From the NCBI RefSeq assembly GCF_001729485.1, contig NZ_CP017157.1, positions 434,001 through 498,000 of the forward strand: a stretch of DNA of 64,000 nt, read 5' to 3'. Under the pieces are notes generated by a model. That model worked only from the letters and a program-made list of their open reading frames with translations. It was not told where the DNA came from and did not search any database. The first letter of the stretch is position 1; every line of letters begins with the position of its first letter. Source of the DNA: Streptomyces lydicus (GTDB lineage Bacteria; Actinomycetota; Actinomycetes; Streptomycetales; Streptomycetaceae). Positions 63,855 to 64,000 of this stretch are shown here, piece by piece. The position numbers and the translations under genes are program-made.

Positions 63855-64000
63855 TGACTGAGGCCGTCGTCACGAGCAAGACCTTCACGGACCCGCGCGA
63901 CGTGCTCGTCAAGCCGGTGGTTTCCGAGAAGAGCTACGCGCTGCTGGACGAGAACAAGTACACGTTCATCGTCGCGCCCGGCAGCAACAAGACCCAGATC
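63854..64000 (+). CDS. rplW: 50S ribosomal protein L23, N-terminal fragment
   Basis: The first 49 codons of L23, cut by the window edge. [20 protein letters not shown] and [15 protein letters not shown] match the family; L23 sits at the exit tunnel and binds trigger factor and SRP. The ATG overlaps the rplD stop by one base (TGATG). Confidence 0.96.
   Translation, partial: MTEAVVTSKTFTDPRDVLVKPVVSEKSYALLDENKYTFIVAPGSNKTQI

Overview
The window is chromosomal DNA from a high-GC actinomycete, almost certainly a Streptomyces. It has very GC-rich third codon positions, many GTG and a few TTG starts, strong GGAGG-type ribosome sites, and 1- to 4-nt stop/start overlaps. The gene order tRNA-Thr, tRNA-Met, rpmG, hadA/hadB-like, murB, add, aspC, tRNA-Trp, secE, nusG, rplK, rplA, lipoprotein, rplJ, rplL, rpoB, rpoC, rpsL, rpsG, fusA, tuf matches the Streptomyces core as I remember it. 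I see no rRNA, CRISPR array, insertion sequence or prophage.

Layout. 1-4.3 kb: a partial GPP34 gene and fumarylacetoacetase on the minus strand, then an ATP-grasp/FAD-oxidoreductase gene pair on the plus strand. 4.6-9.3 kb: a polyprenyl diphosphate synthase, a LolA-like secreted protein and an ABC exporter. 9.3-14.5 kb (minus): RarD-like permease, NmrA-like reductase and the korAB 2-oxoacid:ferredoxin oxidoreductase. 14.8-18.4 kb (minus): one NarL-type response regulator with two tandem paralogous sensor kinases. 18.6-21.7 kb: an EccD-like 11-helix membrane protein and an EspI-like MinD/ParA ATPase with a collagen-like N-terminus. 21.9-32.3 kb: a ten-gene partial complex I operon, nuoA-B-C-H-I-J-K-L-M-N, with no D, E, F or G. 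32.5-37.7 kb: htpX, yccF, an ABM-domain protein, yajQ, tRNA-Tyr, an NAD(P)-binding protein and a degenerate amidohydrolase. 37.9-43.0 kb: tRNAs, rpmG, a MaoC dehydratase pair, murB, an adenosine deaminase-like gene and aspC. 43.1-64 kb: the secE-nusG, L11-L1, L10-L12, rpoBC, str and S10 clusters. The last gene (rplW) runs off the end.

How the parts relate. The right half makes ribosomes, RNA polymerase and elongation factors, each block with its own promoter, leader and terminator. The left-centre looks respiratory: the isoprenyl synthase could supply the menaquinone tail, korAB makes reduced ferredoxin, and the partial complex I keeps the whole membrane arm plus the ferredoxin-like subunit NuoI but lacks the NADH module. 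A ferredoxin-fed quinone reductase is therefore an attractive but unproven idea. The least explained parts are the EccD/EspI-like pair next to nuo, the low-complexity tails on several Nuo subunits, the ATP-grasp/FAD pair, and the amidohydrolase that has lost most of its expected catalytic residues.
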